Origin: Omphiscola glabra
Taxonomy: Eukaryota; Mollusca; Gastropoda; Lymnaeidae
Direction: 5' to 3'
Assembly: GCA_964017045.1 (NCBI GenBank)
Contig: OZ024810.1
Location: 250,501 to 314,500 of the forward strand
DNA: 64,000 bases
Positions 1 to 13,600 of this stretch are shown piece by piece. The position numbers and the translations under genes are program-made. Below the pieces are notes generated by a model. It worked only from the letters and a program-made list of their open reading frames with translations, was not told the DNA's origin and ran no database searches. Position 1 is the stretch's first letter; each line of letters begins with the position of its first letter.

Positions 1-375
1 AAATCATTGCTCTTATTTAGTTGTTGTAAATCATTGCTCTTATTAAGTTGTTGTAAATCATTGCTCTTATAAAGTTGTTGTAAATCATTGCTCTTATTAA
101 GTTGTTGTAAATCATTGCTCTTATTAAGTTGTTGTAAATCATTGCTCTTATTAAGTTGTTGTAAATCATTGCTCTTATTAAGTTGTTGTAAATCATTGCT
201 CTTATTAAGTTGTTGTAAATCATTGCTCTTATTAAGTTGTTGTAAATCATTGCTCTTATTAAGTTGTTGTAAATCATTGCTCTTATTAAGTTGTTGTAAA
301 TCATTGCTCTTATTAAGTTGTTGTAAATCATTGCTCTTATTAAGTTGTTGTAAATCATTGCTCTTATTAAGTTGT
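1..375. repeat. 27-bp minisatellite, about 14 copies
   Basis: Unit aaatcattgctcttattaag followed by ttgttgt, nearly identical between copies and cut by the left window edge. The period is 9 codons, so both strands show spurious open frames. Confidence 0.95.
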
Positions 376-900
376 ATTAGCGAGTGATCAGCACACAGTG
401 CATTACACGGACGCTAACCATAACCTAAAATTACAATGACCCTAATTCTTACCTTACATTACAATGACCCTAACCCTAACATTACATTACACTGACTGAT
501 TTTTGCGAGCAATATCAGAATCAGGTCAAACACCAATGTGTCTTGTGACGGTGCCTGAACACACAAATACATCGCCTTGTCAGATTCTCTGAACACGTAT
601 AGATTGCCCAATGAGATTCCCTGAACACGTATGCATCACAATGTGTGACTCCCTGAGCTTACATACAAGTCGACCCGGGAGACCCCTTGAACTCACACAC
701 AACACAAATAAATAAAGCACACACACACAAACACATCTTGCATGCCATACTATAACTTCTATCAGTCAACGACCCTAATCTCAAGACGCTATTAGTCCCA
801 CCAAAAGCCATCTTGTAAATAGTCCGTATTCCAAGGTATACAACTTGTAGAGATTGTGACGTTACATTGACAGCAAAGATGATGGACGCATTATTGTTGT
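376..900. other. non-repetitive spacer, no gene seen
   Basis: No coding exon could be supported. It holds a few short direct repeats (ccctgaacacgtat-like) and scattered ccctaaccctaac words near 465-480. The 96-aa minus-strand open frame here has no recognisable domain. Confidence 0.5.
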
Positions 901-901
901 T

Positions 902-1175
902 GTAAAGAACGTCCATCTGTGTGTCCTGTTTGTTGTAAAGAACGTCCATCTGTGTGTCATGTTTGTTTTGTAAAGAACGTCCATCTGTGTGTCCTGTTTG
1001 TTGTAAAGAACGTCCATCTGTGCGTGCTGTTTGTTGTAAAGAACGACGCTCTGTGTGTCATGTTTGTTGTTTTAAAGAACGTCCATCTGTGTGTCCTGTT
1101 TGGTGTTGTAAAGAACGAAGCTCTGTGTGTCATGTTTGTTGTTGTAAAGAACGTCCATCTGTGTGTCCTGTTTGT
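902..1175. repeat. 33-bp minisatellite, about 8 copies
   Basis: Unit aaagaacgtccatctgtgtg followed by tcctgtttgttgt, with occasional 1-3 bp insertions that break the frame between copies. Confidence 0.93.
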
Positions 1176-1204
1176 TCATTATGTTACTGCCAGAAACCGC
1201 TACA

Positions 1205-1920
1205 CGACATTATCGTCGAGCTGTGGGAATCATGTATTTCACTAAATGATGACATTGTCGTGGGGCTGTGGGAATCATGTATTTCCCTTAATTATGACAT
1301 TGTCGTTGGTTTATGGGAATCATGTATTTCACTAAATGATGACATTGTCGTGGGGTTGTGGGAATTATGTATTTCACTAAATGATGACATTGTCGTGGGG
1401 CTGTGGGAATCATGTATTTCACTAAATGATGACATTGCTGTGGGAATCATGTATTTCACTAAATGATGACATTGTCGTGGGGCTGTGGGAATCATGTATT
1501 TCACTAAATGATGACATTATCGTGGGGTTGTGGGAATCATGTATTTCACTAAATGATGACATTGTCGTGGGGTTATGGGAATCATGTATTTCACTAAATG
1601 ATGACGTTGTCGTGGGGCTGTGGGAATCATGTATTTCACTAAATGGTGACATTGTCGTGGGGCTGTGGGAATCATGTATTTCACTAAATGATGACATTGC
1701 TGTGGGAATCATGTATTTCACTAAATGATGACATAGTCGTGGGGTTATGGGAATCATGTATTTCACTAAATGATGACGTTGTCGTGGGGCTGTGGGAATC
1801 ATGTATTTCACTAAATGATGACATTGTCGTGGGGCTGTGGGAATCATGTATTTCACTAAAAGATGACATTGTCGTGGGGCTGTGGGAATCATGTATTTCG
1901 CTAAAAGATGACATTGAAAA
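1205..1920. repeat. 45-bp minisatellite, about 16 copies
   Basis: Unit begins gacattgtcgtggggctgtg and continues through ggaatcatgtatttcactaaatgat. Two copies, near 1430 and 1700, are shortened by about 15 bp (gacattgctgtgggaatc) in the same way, which suggests a larger duplicated block. Both strands stay open because the unit is 15 codons. Confidence 0.95.
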
Positions 1921-2650
1921 TATTCCCTCCCTATACAGGTAGACCTAAACGTATCAGCTTTCTTTTGATTTTCTAAAAACTTTTGGTCTGGCAGTCTTTT
2001 ATGTTTAGTCATACATTTATACACACACACAATGCACCTTAAGAGCGCCCACCCGCTCCCCAACCCTACCCCCACCTCACCCCCCCCCCCCAAAGGTCAT
2101 GGCTGCGAGTTGATTCGGTGTAGCATATCTTTAGACTTTTTCCTAAGAAAAAAAGTATGTAAATTGTAAAATATTCTTGGAAATCCGGGTGTCCTTCCCT
2201 GATAACAATAAAACTGCAAAGAGTCTCAAATAGATAATAGTAAGGGGGGGGGGGGGTCCCAAAAGGGGAAGGCCCAAAAAGTGAAAAGCTTCCCATAATG
2301 ACGATGACAACAAGAATGACAGCCTGTATGTACACATACAAATAACAAGCATACACAACAATGAAGGATACAAATACATATATATACACACACAAACACA
2401 TTCAATAACGTGTACACGTACATCAACAAATAAAACCAAAAAACACACATTACTGGTGATCCACAAAATCACAAAGAGTGCAAACGTATTAGATCAGGGA
2501 TGATTTTTTTTCCGGAGGGGTGCGCGGATGGATGGTAAAACCTGAAAAAAGAAGGCAACAAAACAAGGAAAGTATCGACAAGAAGCCTTCACCAGTGAGC
2601 AAACAACATTAAAAACTAAATTAAATCTAAAAAATAACACTTGGAAAAAA
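1921..2650. other. spacer with homopolymer tracts, no gene seen
   Basis: Contains C-rich and G-rich tracts (about 2040-2092 and 2245-2257) and a TA/CA-rich stretch. Open frames here have the low-complexity composition expected of noncoding DNA. Confidence 0.5.
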
Positions 2651-2654
2651 CTTA

Positions 2655-5600
2655 GTTACCGAGAGGACAGAAAGATGAATGTGACAGGAACATTGTAAGT
2701 GATAGGACAGCAAGATGAATGTGACAGAAACATTGTAGGGGATAGGACAGAAAGATGAATGTGACAGAAACATTGTAGGTGTAGGTGATAGGACAGCAAG
2801 ATGAATGTGACAGAAACATTGTAGGTGATAGGACAGCAAGATGAATGTGACAGAAACATTGTAGTTTGTAGGTGATAGGACAGCAAGATAAATATGACAG
2901 AAACATTGCAGTTTGTAGGTGATAGGACAGCAAGATGAATCTGTGACAGAAACATTGTAGGTGATAGGACAGCAAGATGAATCTGTGATAGAAACATTGT
3001 AGGTGATAGGACAGCAAGATGAATCTGTGATAGAAACATTGTAGGTGATAGGACAGCAAGATAAATATGACAGAAACATTGCAGTTTGTAGGTGATAGGA
3101 CAGCAAGATGAATCTGTGACAGAAACATTGTAGGTGATAGGACAGCAAGATGAATCTGTGATAGAAACATTGTAGGTGATAGGACAGCAAGATGAATCTG
3201 TGATAGAAACATTGTAGGTGATAGGACAGCAAGATGAATTTGTGACAGAACTATTGTAGGTGATAGGACAGCAAGATGAATCTGTGACAGAAACATTGTA
3301 GGTGATAGGACAGCAATATGAATCTGTGACAGAACCATTGAGGTGATAAGACAGCAAGATGAATCTGTGACAGAACCATTGAGGTGATAGGACAGCAAGA
3401 TGAATCTGTGACAGAAACATTGTAGGTGATAGGACAGCAAGATGAATCTGTGACAGAAACATTGTAGGTGATAGGACAGCAAGATGAATCTGTGACAGAA
3501 ACATTGTAGGTGATAGGACAGCAAGATGAATCTGTGATAGAAACATTGTAGGTGATAGGACAGCAAGATGAATTTGTGACAGAACCATTGTAGGTGATAG
3601 GACAGCAAGATGAATGTGACAGAAATATTGTAGTATGTAGGTGATAGGACAGCAATATGAATGTGACAGAAACATTGTAGTTTGTTGATGATAGGACAGC
3701 AAAGCGAATGTGACAGAAACATTGTAGTTTGTTGGTGATAGGACAGCAAGATGAATGTGACAGAAACATTGTAGTTTGTTGGTGATAGGACAGCAAGATG
3801 AATGTGACAGAAACATTGTAGTTTGTTGGTGATAGGACAGCAAAGTGAATGTGACAGAAACATTGTAGTTTGTAGGTGATAGGAAAGCAACATAAATGTG
3901 ACAGAAACATTGTAAGTGATAGGAAAGCAACATAAATGTGACAAAAACATTGTAGTTTGTAGTTGATAGGAAAGCAACATAAATGTGACAAAAACATTGT
4001 AGTTTGTAAGTGATAGGAAAGCAACATAAATGTGACAAAAAAAATGTAGTTTGTTTTTGATAGGACAGCAAGATGAATGTGACAGAAAAATTGTAGTTTG
4101 TAGGTGATAGGACAGCAAGATAAATGTGACAGAAACATTGTAGTTTGTAGGTGATAGGACAGCAAGAGAAATATGACAGAAACATTGCAGTTTGTAGGTG
4201 ATAGGACAGCAAGATGAATCTGTGACAGAAACATTGTAGGTGATAGGACAGCAAGATGAATCTGTGATAGAAACATTGTAGGTGATAGGACAGCAAGATG
4301 AATCTGTGATAGAAACATTGTAGGTGAGAGGACAGCAAGATGAATTTGTGACAGAAACATTGTAGGTGATAGGACAGCAAGATGAATCTGTGACAGAAAC
4401 ATTGTAGGTGATAGGACAGCAAGATGAATCTGTGATAGAAACATTGTAGGTGATAGGACAGCAAGATGAATCTGTGATAGAAACATTGTAGGTGATAGGA
4501 CACCAAGATGAATTTGTGACAGAACCATTGTAGGTGATAGGACAGCAAGATGAATCTGTGACAGAAACATTGTAGGTGATAGGACAGCAATATGAATCTG
4601 TGACAGAACCATTGAGGTGATAAGACAGCAAGATGAATCTGTGACAGAACCATTGAGGTGATAGGACAGCAAGATGAATCTGTGACAGAAACATTGTAGG
4701 TGATAGGACAGCAAGATGAATCTGTGACAGAAACATTGTAGGTGATAGGACAGCAAGATGAATCTGTGACAGAAACATTGTAGGTGATAGGACAGCAAGA
4801 TGAATCTGTGACAGAAACATTGTAGGTGATAGGACAGCAAGATGAATCTGTGACAGAAACATTGTAGGTGATAGGACAGCAAGATGAATCTGTGACAGAA
4901 ACATTGTAGGTGATAGGACAGCAATATGAATGTGACAGAAACATTGTAGGTGATAGGACAGCAAGATGAATTTGTGACATAAACATTGTAGGTGATAGGA
5001 CAGCAAGATGAATCTGTGACAGAACCATTGAGGTGATAAGACAGCAAGATGAATCTGTGACAGAAACATTGTAGGTGATAGGACAGCAAGATGAATCTGT
5101 GACAGAAACATTGTAGGTGATAGGACAGCAAGATGAATCTGTTACAGAACCATTGTAGGTGATAGGACAGCAAGATGAATCTGTGACAGAACCATTGTAG
5201 GTGATAGGACAGCAAGATGGATCTGTGACAGAAACATTGTTGGTGATAGGACAGCAAGATGAATTTGTGACAGAAACATTGTAGGTGATAGGACAGCAAG
5301 ATGAATCTGTGACAGGAACATTGTAGGTGATAGGACAGCAGATGAATCTGTGACAGAAACATTGTAGGTGATAGGACAGCAAGATGAATCTGTGACAGAA
5401 ACATTGTAGGTGATAGGACAGCAAGATGAATTTGTGACAGAAACATTGTAGGTGATAGGACAGCAAAATGAATCTGTGACAGAAACATTGTAGGTGATAG
5501 AAACATTGTAGGTGATAGGACAGCAAGATGAATCTGTGACAGAACCATTGTAGGTGATAGGACAGCAAGATAAATGTGACAGAAACATTGTAGTTTGTAG

Positions 5601-8600
5601 GTGATAGGACAGCAAGATGAATCTGTGACAGAAACATTGTAGGTGATAGGACAGCAGATGAATCTGTGACAGAAACATTGTAGGTGATAGGATAGCAAGA
5701 TGAATTTGTGACAGAAACATTGTAGGTGATAGGACAGCAAGATGAATCTGTGACAGAAACATTGTAGGTGATAGGAAAGCAAGATGAATCTGTGACAGAA
5801 ACATTGTAGGTGATAGGAACATTGTAGGTGATAGGACAGCAAGATGAATCTGTGACAGAAACATTGTAGGTGATAGGACAGCAAGATGAATCTGTGACAG
5901 AAACATTGTAGGTGATAGAAACATTGTAGGTGATAGGACAGCAAGATGAATCTGTGACAGAAACATTGTAGGTGATAGGACAGCAAGATGAATCTGTGAC
6001 AGAACCATTGAGGTGATAAGACAGCAAGATGAATCTGTGACAGAAACATTGTAGGTGATAGGACAGCAAGATGAATTTGTGACAGAAACATTGTAGGTGA
6101 TAGGACAGCAAGATGAATCTGTGACAGAACCATTGAGGTGATAAGACAGCAAGATGAATCTGTGACAGAAACATTGTAGGTGATAGGACAGCAAGATGAA
6201 TTTGTGACAGAAACATTGTAGGTGATAGGACAGCAAGATGAATCTGTGACAGAAACATTGTAGGTGATAGGACAGCAAGATGAATTTGTGACAGAAACAT
6301 TGTAGGTGATAGGACAGCAAGATGAATATGTGACAGAAACATTGTAGGTGATAGGACAGCAAGATGAATCTGTGACAGAACCATTGTAGGTGATAGGAGA
6401 GCAAGATGAATTTGTGACAGAAACATTGTAGGTGATAGGACAGCAAGATGAATTTGTGACAGAAACATTGTAGGTGATAGGACAGCAATATGAATCTGTG
6501 ACAGAAACATTGTAGGTGATAGGACAGCAAGATGAATCTGTGACAGAACCATTGTAGGTGATAGGACAGCAAGATGAATCTGTGATAGAAACATTGTAGG
6601 TGATAGGACAGCAAGATGAATCTGTGACAGAAACATTGTAGGTGATAGAAACATTGTAGGTGATAGGACAGCAAGATGAATCTGTGACAGAAACATTGTA
6701 GGTGATAGGACAGCAAGATGAATCTGTGACAGAAACATTGTAGGCGATAGGACAGCAAGATGAATTTGTGACAGAAACATTGTAGGTGATAGGACAGCAA
6801 GATGAATCTGTGACAGAAACATTGTAGGTGATAGGACAGCAAGATGAATTTGTGACAGAAACATTGTAGGTGATAGGACAGCAAGATGAATCTGTGACAG
6901 AAACATTGTAGGTGATAGGACAGCAAGATGAATTTGTGACAGAAACATTGTAGGTGATAGGACAGCAAGATGAATCTGTGACAGAAACATTGTAGGTGAT
7001 AGGACAGCAAGATGAATTTGTGACAGAAACATTGTAGGTGATAGGACAGCAAGATGAATTTGTGACAGAAACATTGTAGGTGATAGGACAGCAATATGAA
7101 TCTGTGACAGAAACATTGTAGGTGATAGGACAGCAAGATGAATTTGTGAAAGAACCATTGTAGGTGATAGGACAGCAAGATGAATTTGTGAAAGAACCAT
7201 TGTAGGTGATAGGACAGCAAGATGAATCTGTGACAGAAACATTGTAGGTGATAGGACAGCAAGATGAATCTGTGACAGAAACATTGTAGGTGATAGAAAC
7301 ATTGTAGGTGATAGGACAGCAAGATGAATCTGTGACAGAAACATTGTAGGTGATAGGACAGCAAGATGAATCTGTGACAGAACCATTGAGGTGATAAGAC
7401 AGCAAGATGAATCTGTGACAGAAACATTGTAGGTGATAGGACAGCAAGATGAATTTGTGACAGAAACATTGTAGGTGATAGGACAGCAAGATGAATCTGT
7501 GACAGAACCATTGAGGTGATAAGACAGCAAGATGAATCTGTGACAGAAACATTGTAGGTGATAGGACAGCAAGATGAATTTGTGACAGAAACATTGTAGG
7601 TGATAGGACAGCAAGATGAATCTGTGACAGAAACATTGTAGGTGATAGGACAGCAAGATGAATTTGTGACAGAAACATTGTAGGTGATAGGACAGCAAGA
7701 TGAATATGTGACAGAAACATTGTAGGTGATAGGACAGCAAGATGAATCTGTGACAGAACCATTGTAGGTGATAGGAGAGCAAGATGAATTTGTGACAGAA
7801 ACATTGTAGGTGATAGGACAGCAAGATGAATTTGTGACAGAAACATTGTAGGTGATAGGACAGCAATATGAATCTGTGACAGAAACATTGTAGGTGATAG
7901 GACAGCAAGATGAATCTGTGACAGAACCATTGTAGGTGATAGGACAGCAAGATGAATCTGTGATAGAAACATTGTAGGTGATAGGACAGCAAGATGAATC
8001 TGTGACAGAAACATTGTAGGTGATAGAAACATTGTAGGTGATAGGACAGCAAGATGAATCTGTGACAGAAACATTGTAGGTGATAGGACAGCAAGATGAA
8101 TCTGTGACAGAAACATTGTAGGCGATAGGACAGCAAGATGAATTTGTGACAGAAACATTGTAGGTGATAGGACAGCAAGATGAATCTGTGACAGAAACAT
8201 TGTAGGTGATAGGACAGCAAGATGAATTTGTGACAGAAACATTGTAGGTGATAGGACAGCAAGATGAATCTGTGACAGAAACATTGTAGGTGATAGGACA
8301 GCAAGATGAATTTGTGACAGAAACATTGTAGGTGATAGGACAGCAAGATGAATCTGTGACAGAAACATTGTAGGTGATAGGACAGCAAGATGAATTTGTG
8401 ACAGAAACATTGTAGGTGATAGGACAGCAAGATGAATTTGTGACAGAAACATTGTAGGTGATAGGACAGCAATATGAATCTGTGACAGAAACATTGTAGG
8501 TGATAGGACAGCAAGATGAATTTGTGAAAGAACCATTGTAGGTGATAGGACAGCAAGATGAATTTGTGAAAGAACCATTGTAGGTGATAGGACAGCAAGA

Positions 8601-9440
8601 TGAATCTGTGACAGAAACATTGTAGGTGATAGGACAGCAAGATGAATTTGTGACAGAACCATTGTAGGTGATAGGACAGCAAGATGAATCTGTGACAGAA
8701 CCATTGTAGGTGATAGGACAGCAAGATGAATCTGTGACAGAACCATTGTAGGTGATAGGACAGCAAGATGAATCTGTGACAGAACCATTGTAGGTGATAG
8801 GACAGCAAGATGAATTTGTGACAGAAACATTGTAGGTGATAGGACAGCAATATGAATCTGTGACAGAAACATTGTAGGTGATAGGACAGCAAGATGAATT
8901 TGTGACAGAAACATTGTAGGTGATAGGACAGCAAGATGAATCTGTGACAGAACCATTGTAGGTGATAAGACAGCAAGATGAATTTGTGACAGAACCATTG
9001 TAGGTGATAGGACAGCAAGATGAATTTGTGACAGAAACATTGTAGGTGATAGGACAGCAATATGAATCTGTGACAGAAACATTGTAGGTGATAGGACAGC
9101 AAGATGAATTTGTGACAGAAACATTGTAGGTGATAGGACAGCAAGATGAATCTGTGACAGAACCATTGTAGGTGATAAGACAGCAAGATGAATTTGTGAC
9201 AGAAACATTGTAGGTGATAGGACAGCAATATGAATCTGTGACAGAAACATTGTAGGTGATAGGACAGCAATATGAATCTGTGACAGAAACATTGTAGGTG
9301 ATAGGACAGCAAGATGAATCTGTGACAGAACCATTGTAGGTGATAGGACAACAAGATGAAAGTGACAGAGCATAAGTAGGTGAGAGGACAGCAAGATGAA
9401 TGTGACAGAGCATAAGTAGGTGAGAGGATAGCAAATTGAA
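2655..9440. repeat. 42-bp minisatellite, 6.8 kb, roughly 160 copies
   Basis: Core unit taggtgataggacagcaaga followed by tgaatctgtgacagaaacattg. Variants are interspersed: ctgtg/tttgtg, cagaaac/cagaacc, a deleted form with ccattgaggtgataag, and a 47-48-bp form with an extra gtagtttgt near 3600-4200. A 1,378-bp higher-order unit is present twice, about 5824-7201 and 7202-8579. The minus strand is open in all frames for up to 2,273 codons only because 42 is divisible by three. Confidence 0.97.
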
Positions 9441-9599
9441 GGTGGCAGAAAAGGTTAAGTGAGAGATTTAACACCAAGAAAAAGGAGAGAGAAGAAAGGA
9501 AAAGTTAGACTAACTGTGACTGGTCGTAACGAGGAGAGGCGGAGAAAATGCTTAACAGGTGAATGAGAACAAGACATGCATGCCATGTGGGGGTCAAGG

Positions 9600-9775
9600 C
9601 AGCATAAGTCTTATGTTTTAAAATAAGAGAATAATGAGTGATGTTTTAAAATAAGAGAATAATGAGCGATGTTATAAAATAAGAGAATAATAAGTTAAAT
9701 AAGTGATGTTATAAAATAAAAGAATAAAAAGTGTTGTTATAAAATAACAGAATATTGAGTGATGTTTTAAAATCA
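9600..9775. repeat. 28-bp AT-rich tandem repeat, about 5 copies
   Basis: Unit atgttttaaaataagagaat followed by aatgagtg, with one shortened and diverged copy. Confidence 0.85.
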
Positions 9776-9887
9776 ATTTGTAAAAAAAAAAAAATTATTT
9801 GTACCTCTCTCATTCTTTTCGTTTGACATTTTGTGAGCCAACAACATTTCGCACCCGGGGTGACCATCTCTCCGACGCCCCAGGTCT

Positions 9888-10378
9888 TCTGCTAAATTGT
9901 GTGAATTAACCAAGGAAATAACTCTTATGCTAAATTGTGTGAATTAACCAAGGAAATAAAACATCTTATAAATTGTGTGAATTAACCAAGGAAATAAAAC
10001 TTCTTATAAATTGTGTGAATTAACCAAGGAAATAAAACTTCTTATAAATTGTGTGAATTAACCAATGAAAAAAAACTTCTTATAAATTGTGTGAATTAAC
10101 CAAGGAAATAAAACTTCTTATAAATTGTCTGAATTAAGCAAGGAAATAAAACATCTTATAAATTGTGTGAATTAACCAAGGAAAAAAAACTTCTTATAAA
10201 TTGTGTGAATTAACCAAGGAAATAAAACATCTTATCAATTGTGTGAATTAACCAAGGAAATAACGCTTATGCTAAATTGTGTGAATTAACCAAGGAAATA
10301 AAACATCTTATAAATTGTGTGAATTAACCAAGGAAATAAAACATCTTATAAATTGTGTGAATTAACCAAGGAAATAAG
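9888..10378. repeat. 38-bp minisatellite, about 13 copies, upstream of the nucleoredoxin promoter
   Basis: Unit aaattgtgtgaattaaccaa followed by ggaaataaaacttcttat. It ends about 100 bp before the TATA box of the downstream gene. Confidence 0.95.
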
Positions 10379-10445
10379 TCTACGATTCTAGTGAATGGGT
10401 CCAGGCATACATATCAGCGAATCGCTGGCATCGTTCTTAAAATAG

Positions 10446-10510
10446 CCGCGTCACGTGATCATTACACAGCGTGAATATAAAAACGTAGCGTAGTACAGGG
10501 ACTGCTGAGT
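10446..10510 (+). promoter_or_regulatory. TATA-box promoter with E-box for the nucleoredoxin-like gene
   Basis: TATAAAAA lies at 10476-10483. A canonical E-box CACGTG sits about 20 bp upstream inside gtcacgtgatc. Transcription would be expected to begin near 10505-10515, giving a 5'UTR of about 160 nt before the ATG at 10671. The assignment rests on motifs and spacing only. Confidence 0.5.
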
Positions 10511-10670
10511 CAAGCCATTCATTCTCAACAGCGTTAGAGCGACGACTTGTTAGGTCAGTCAGTGTGTTTGGACTGTGAAAAGTTGGCCTTAAGATCGCGT
10601 GTTTTATTGGAACTGATCATATTGTTTGGGCGTTCAGTTTTGATTGCTCCACTAGTCAGTAGACAGAAAC

Positions 10671-13600
10671 ATGGCCCTCGTCAGTTTACTTGGAAGCACA
10701 GTACAAGGGAAGACAGGTGACGTCAGTGTGGCGTCGCTCTCTGAGAACGATGTTCTAGGTGAGTGGCCTATGGTTTTTTTTTTAAAGGTAATTAAATTAG
10801 TGGCGTAGGAAGGGGTAGAAGGGGTTGTCCTAACTGGAATTTTGTCTTTATTTCTGTCAACTGCAGAGTTGGGGGGGGGGCGGTCGTTAAAAGGAGGGGG
10901 TGCATAGTTCTTGGCCCGCCCCGGGTGGCACTTTCTAGCTAAGTCTCTGATTCCTATAGAAAATAAAAACTGGGCAAGTCTATCATTGACGCTTGGCTCC
11001 ATTTTAAGGTAGCGCAATCAATCCTAACATTGGCTACCAGTTAACCATAAATACAAGTGAACTTATAAAGGGACATAATGCCTACCAGTTGACCATTATT
11101 ATAAGTGAACTTATAAAAATATTTTAAAAACCACCGCAAATAGGTACTGATGTTTGGGTATGTTCAGAAGGTCTTTCAGTGCTTGTTCAGAAGGTCTTTC
11201 AGTGCTTGTTCAGAAGGTCTTTTCAGTGCTTGTTCAGAAGGTCTTTCAGTGCTTGTTCAGAAGGTCTTTCAGTGCTTCTTAGCCAATCATTGCGTCCAAC
11301 AGCATGACAGGTGCGGGGCATGAATTTAGCCACCCACTTCAACGAAAAAAAAATCTGCGGTTGGCCGAAAACTCCGCCCCTCCGTAAAAAAAAAAATCCC
11401 GCTCTGCCTCATCCCCTCCATTCATACGCCACTGGTTGAGAGCGCCCCCCTGCCCTCCCCCCACCCTAAACTACATTTCAGAGAATGCATTATACTCATG
11501 GATGCCCCAATGGCTCAGAAATACAGTCGACTGTCAGCTTGTGCTCGTACACATAATGCCACAGTTCAATTCTTAACATCCTGGAGTAACAGCTGCTGGG
11601 AGTCGCCTACAAACAACACCCCCCCCTTTTTTTGCCTTCTCACGTCAATAGTTTGCCTCCCCCCCCCCCCTTGCCTTCTCACGTCAATAGATTGCCTTCC
11701 CCCCGTCCGTGTTAAAATGGATGATGTGTAGCATAGCTAACTTACTCACGAATAAGTACAACTAAAAGGATTACTTAAGAATAAGTACAAGGGATTTCTT
11801 AAGAACAAATAAAAGGGATTACATAAGAAAAAGTACAAGGGATTTCTTATGAACAAGTACAAAGGATTACTTAAGAATAAGTACAAGGGATTTATTTTAA
11901 GCATAAGTGAAACTAACAAAGGATTACTTAAGAACAAGTACAAGGGATTACTTAAGAACAAGAACAAGGGATTACTTCAAGTAGAAATCGTATGGTTCAT
12001 GTTAAACGTAATTAATTTTCAACAAGTTGTAGTCCATATTTTTCGTTTTAGAACCCTCTTCCTTCTCCCACTCCACACCATGACAAAAGACAACAGCACT
12101 TAACAATTGCTTTTACTTTAACAAATCATTCACTTTGTATACTCCCCTTTCCACTCCCTCTCCTAATTCCCAACCAATTGTCCTCTGCATCCATCACTAA
12201 GGAGAGTGAAGGGGGTTTCATAGGATGTGAGATTGAGATGTTTGTATGTCACATGACCATACTGTCGCCTCCCATCCCCACCCCACTTTAAAGCAGTTTG
12301 ATGATGATGATTGATTACTTGTATAGCGCTCTGACGTCACACATGCTATTTAACTTGTTCACACTGCTCTGACGTCACACATGCTATTTAACTTGTTCAC
12401 ACTGCTGTGACGTCACACATGCTATTTAACGTGTTCACACTGCTGTGACTTCACACATGCTATTTAACTTGTTCACACTGCTGTGACGTCACACATGCTA
12501 TTTAACGTGTTCACACTACTGTGACGTCACACATGCTATTTAACGTGTTCACACTGCTGTGACGTCACACATGCTTTTTAACTTGTTCACACTGCTGTGA
12601 CGTCACACATGCTATTTAACGTGTTCACACTGCTGTGACGTCACACATGCTATTTAACGTGTTCACACTGCTGTGACGTCACACATGCTATTTAACTTGT
12701 TCACACTGCTGTGACGTCACACATGCTATTTAACTTGTTCACACTGCTCTGACGTCATACAATCTATTTAACTTGTTCACATAGTTCTGATGTCATACAA
12801 TTAATTTAACTTGCTCACATCGATCTGACGTCAGACAATCTATATAATTTGCTCACATTGCTCTGTTGTCATACATTTACAATCTATTTAACTTGTTCAC
12901 ATCTCTCTGATGTCATACAATCTATTTAACGTGTTCACATCTCTCTGACGTCATACAATCTATTTAACTTGTCCACATCTCTCTGACGTCACACAATCTA
13001 TTTAACCTGTTCACATCTCTCTGATGTCATACAATCTATTTAACTTGTTCACACTGCTCTGTTGTCATACAATCTATTTAACTTGTTCACACTGCTCTGA
13101 CGTCATACAATCTATTTAACTTGTTCACACTGCTCTGTTGTCATACAATCTATTTACCTTGTTCACATCTCTCTGTTTTCATACAATCTATTAAACTTGT
13201 TCACATCGCCCTGACGTCATACAATCTATTTAACTTATTCACAATGCTCTGTTGTCATACAATCTATTAAACTTGTTCACATCGCCCTGACGTCATACAA
13301 TCTATTTAACTTATTCACAATGCTCTGTTGTCATACAATCTTTTTAACTTGTTCACATCTCTCTGATGTCATACAATCTATTTAACTTATTCACATCTCT
13401 CTGATGTCATACAATCTTTTTAACTTGTTCACAGCGCTCTGGCGTCATACAATCTATTTAAATCAAAAAGACTTTAAATGTTTCACTCAAAGATTGAGGC
13501 AAACTGTTCCATAAGTTAGTCAAACTGTTCCATAATTTAGTCACACTGTTCCATAAGTTAGTCAAACTGTTCCATAATTTAGTTAAACTGTTCCATAATT

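Noticed and set aside
1..375. CRISPR array
   Set aside because: Direct head-to-tail units with no unique spacers, in an intron-containing animal genome.
460..490. telomeric sequence (ccctaaccctaac), also at 46869-46886
   Set aside because: Only two to three units in a degenerate context; insufficient for an interstitial telomere block.
2656..9477. 2,273-aa and 2,047-aa minus-strand open frames
   Set aside because: They are translations of the 42-bp minisatellite in different frames. All frames are similarly open, which real coding sequence would not show.
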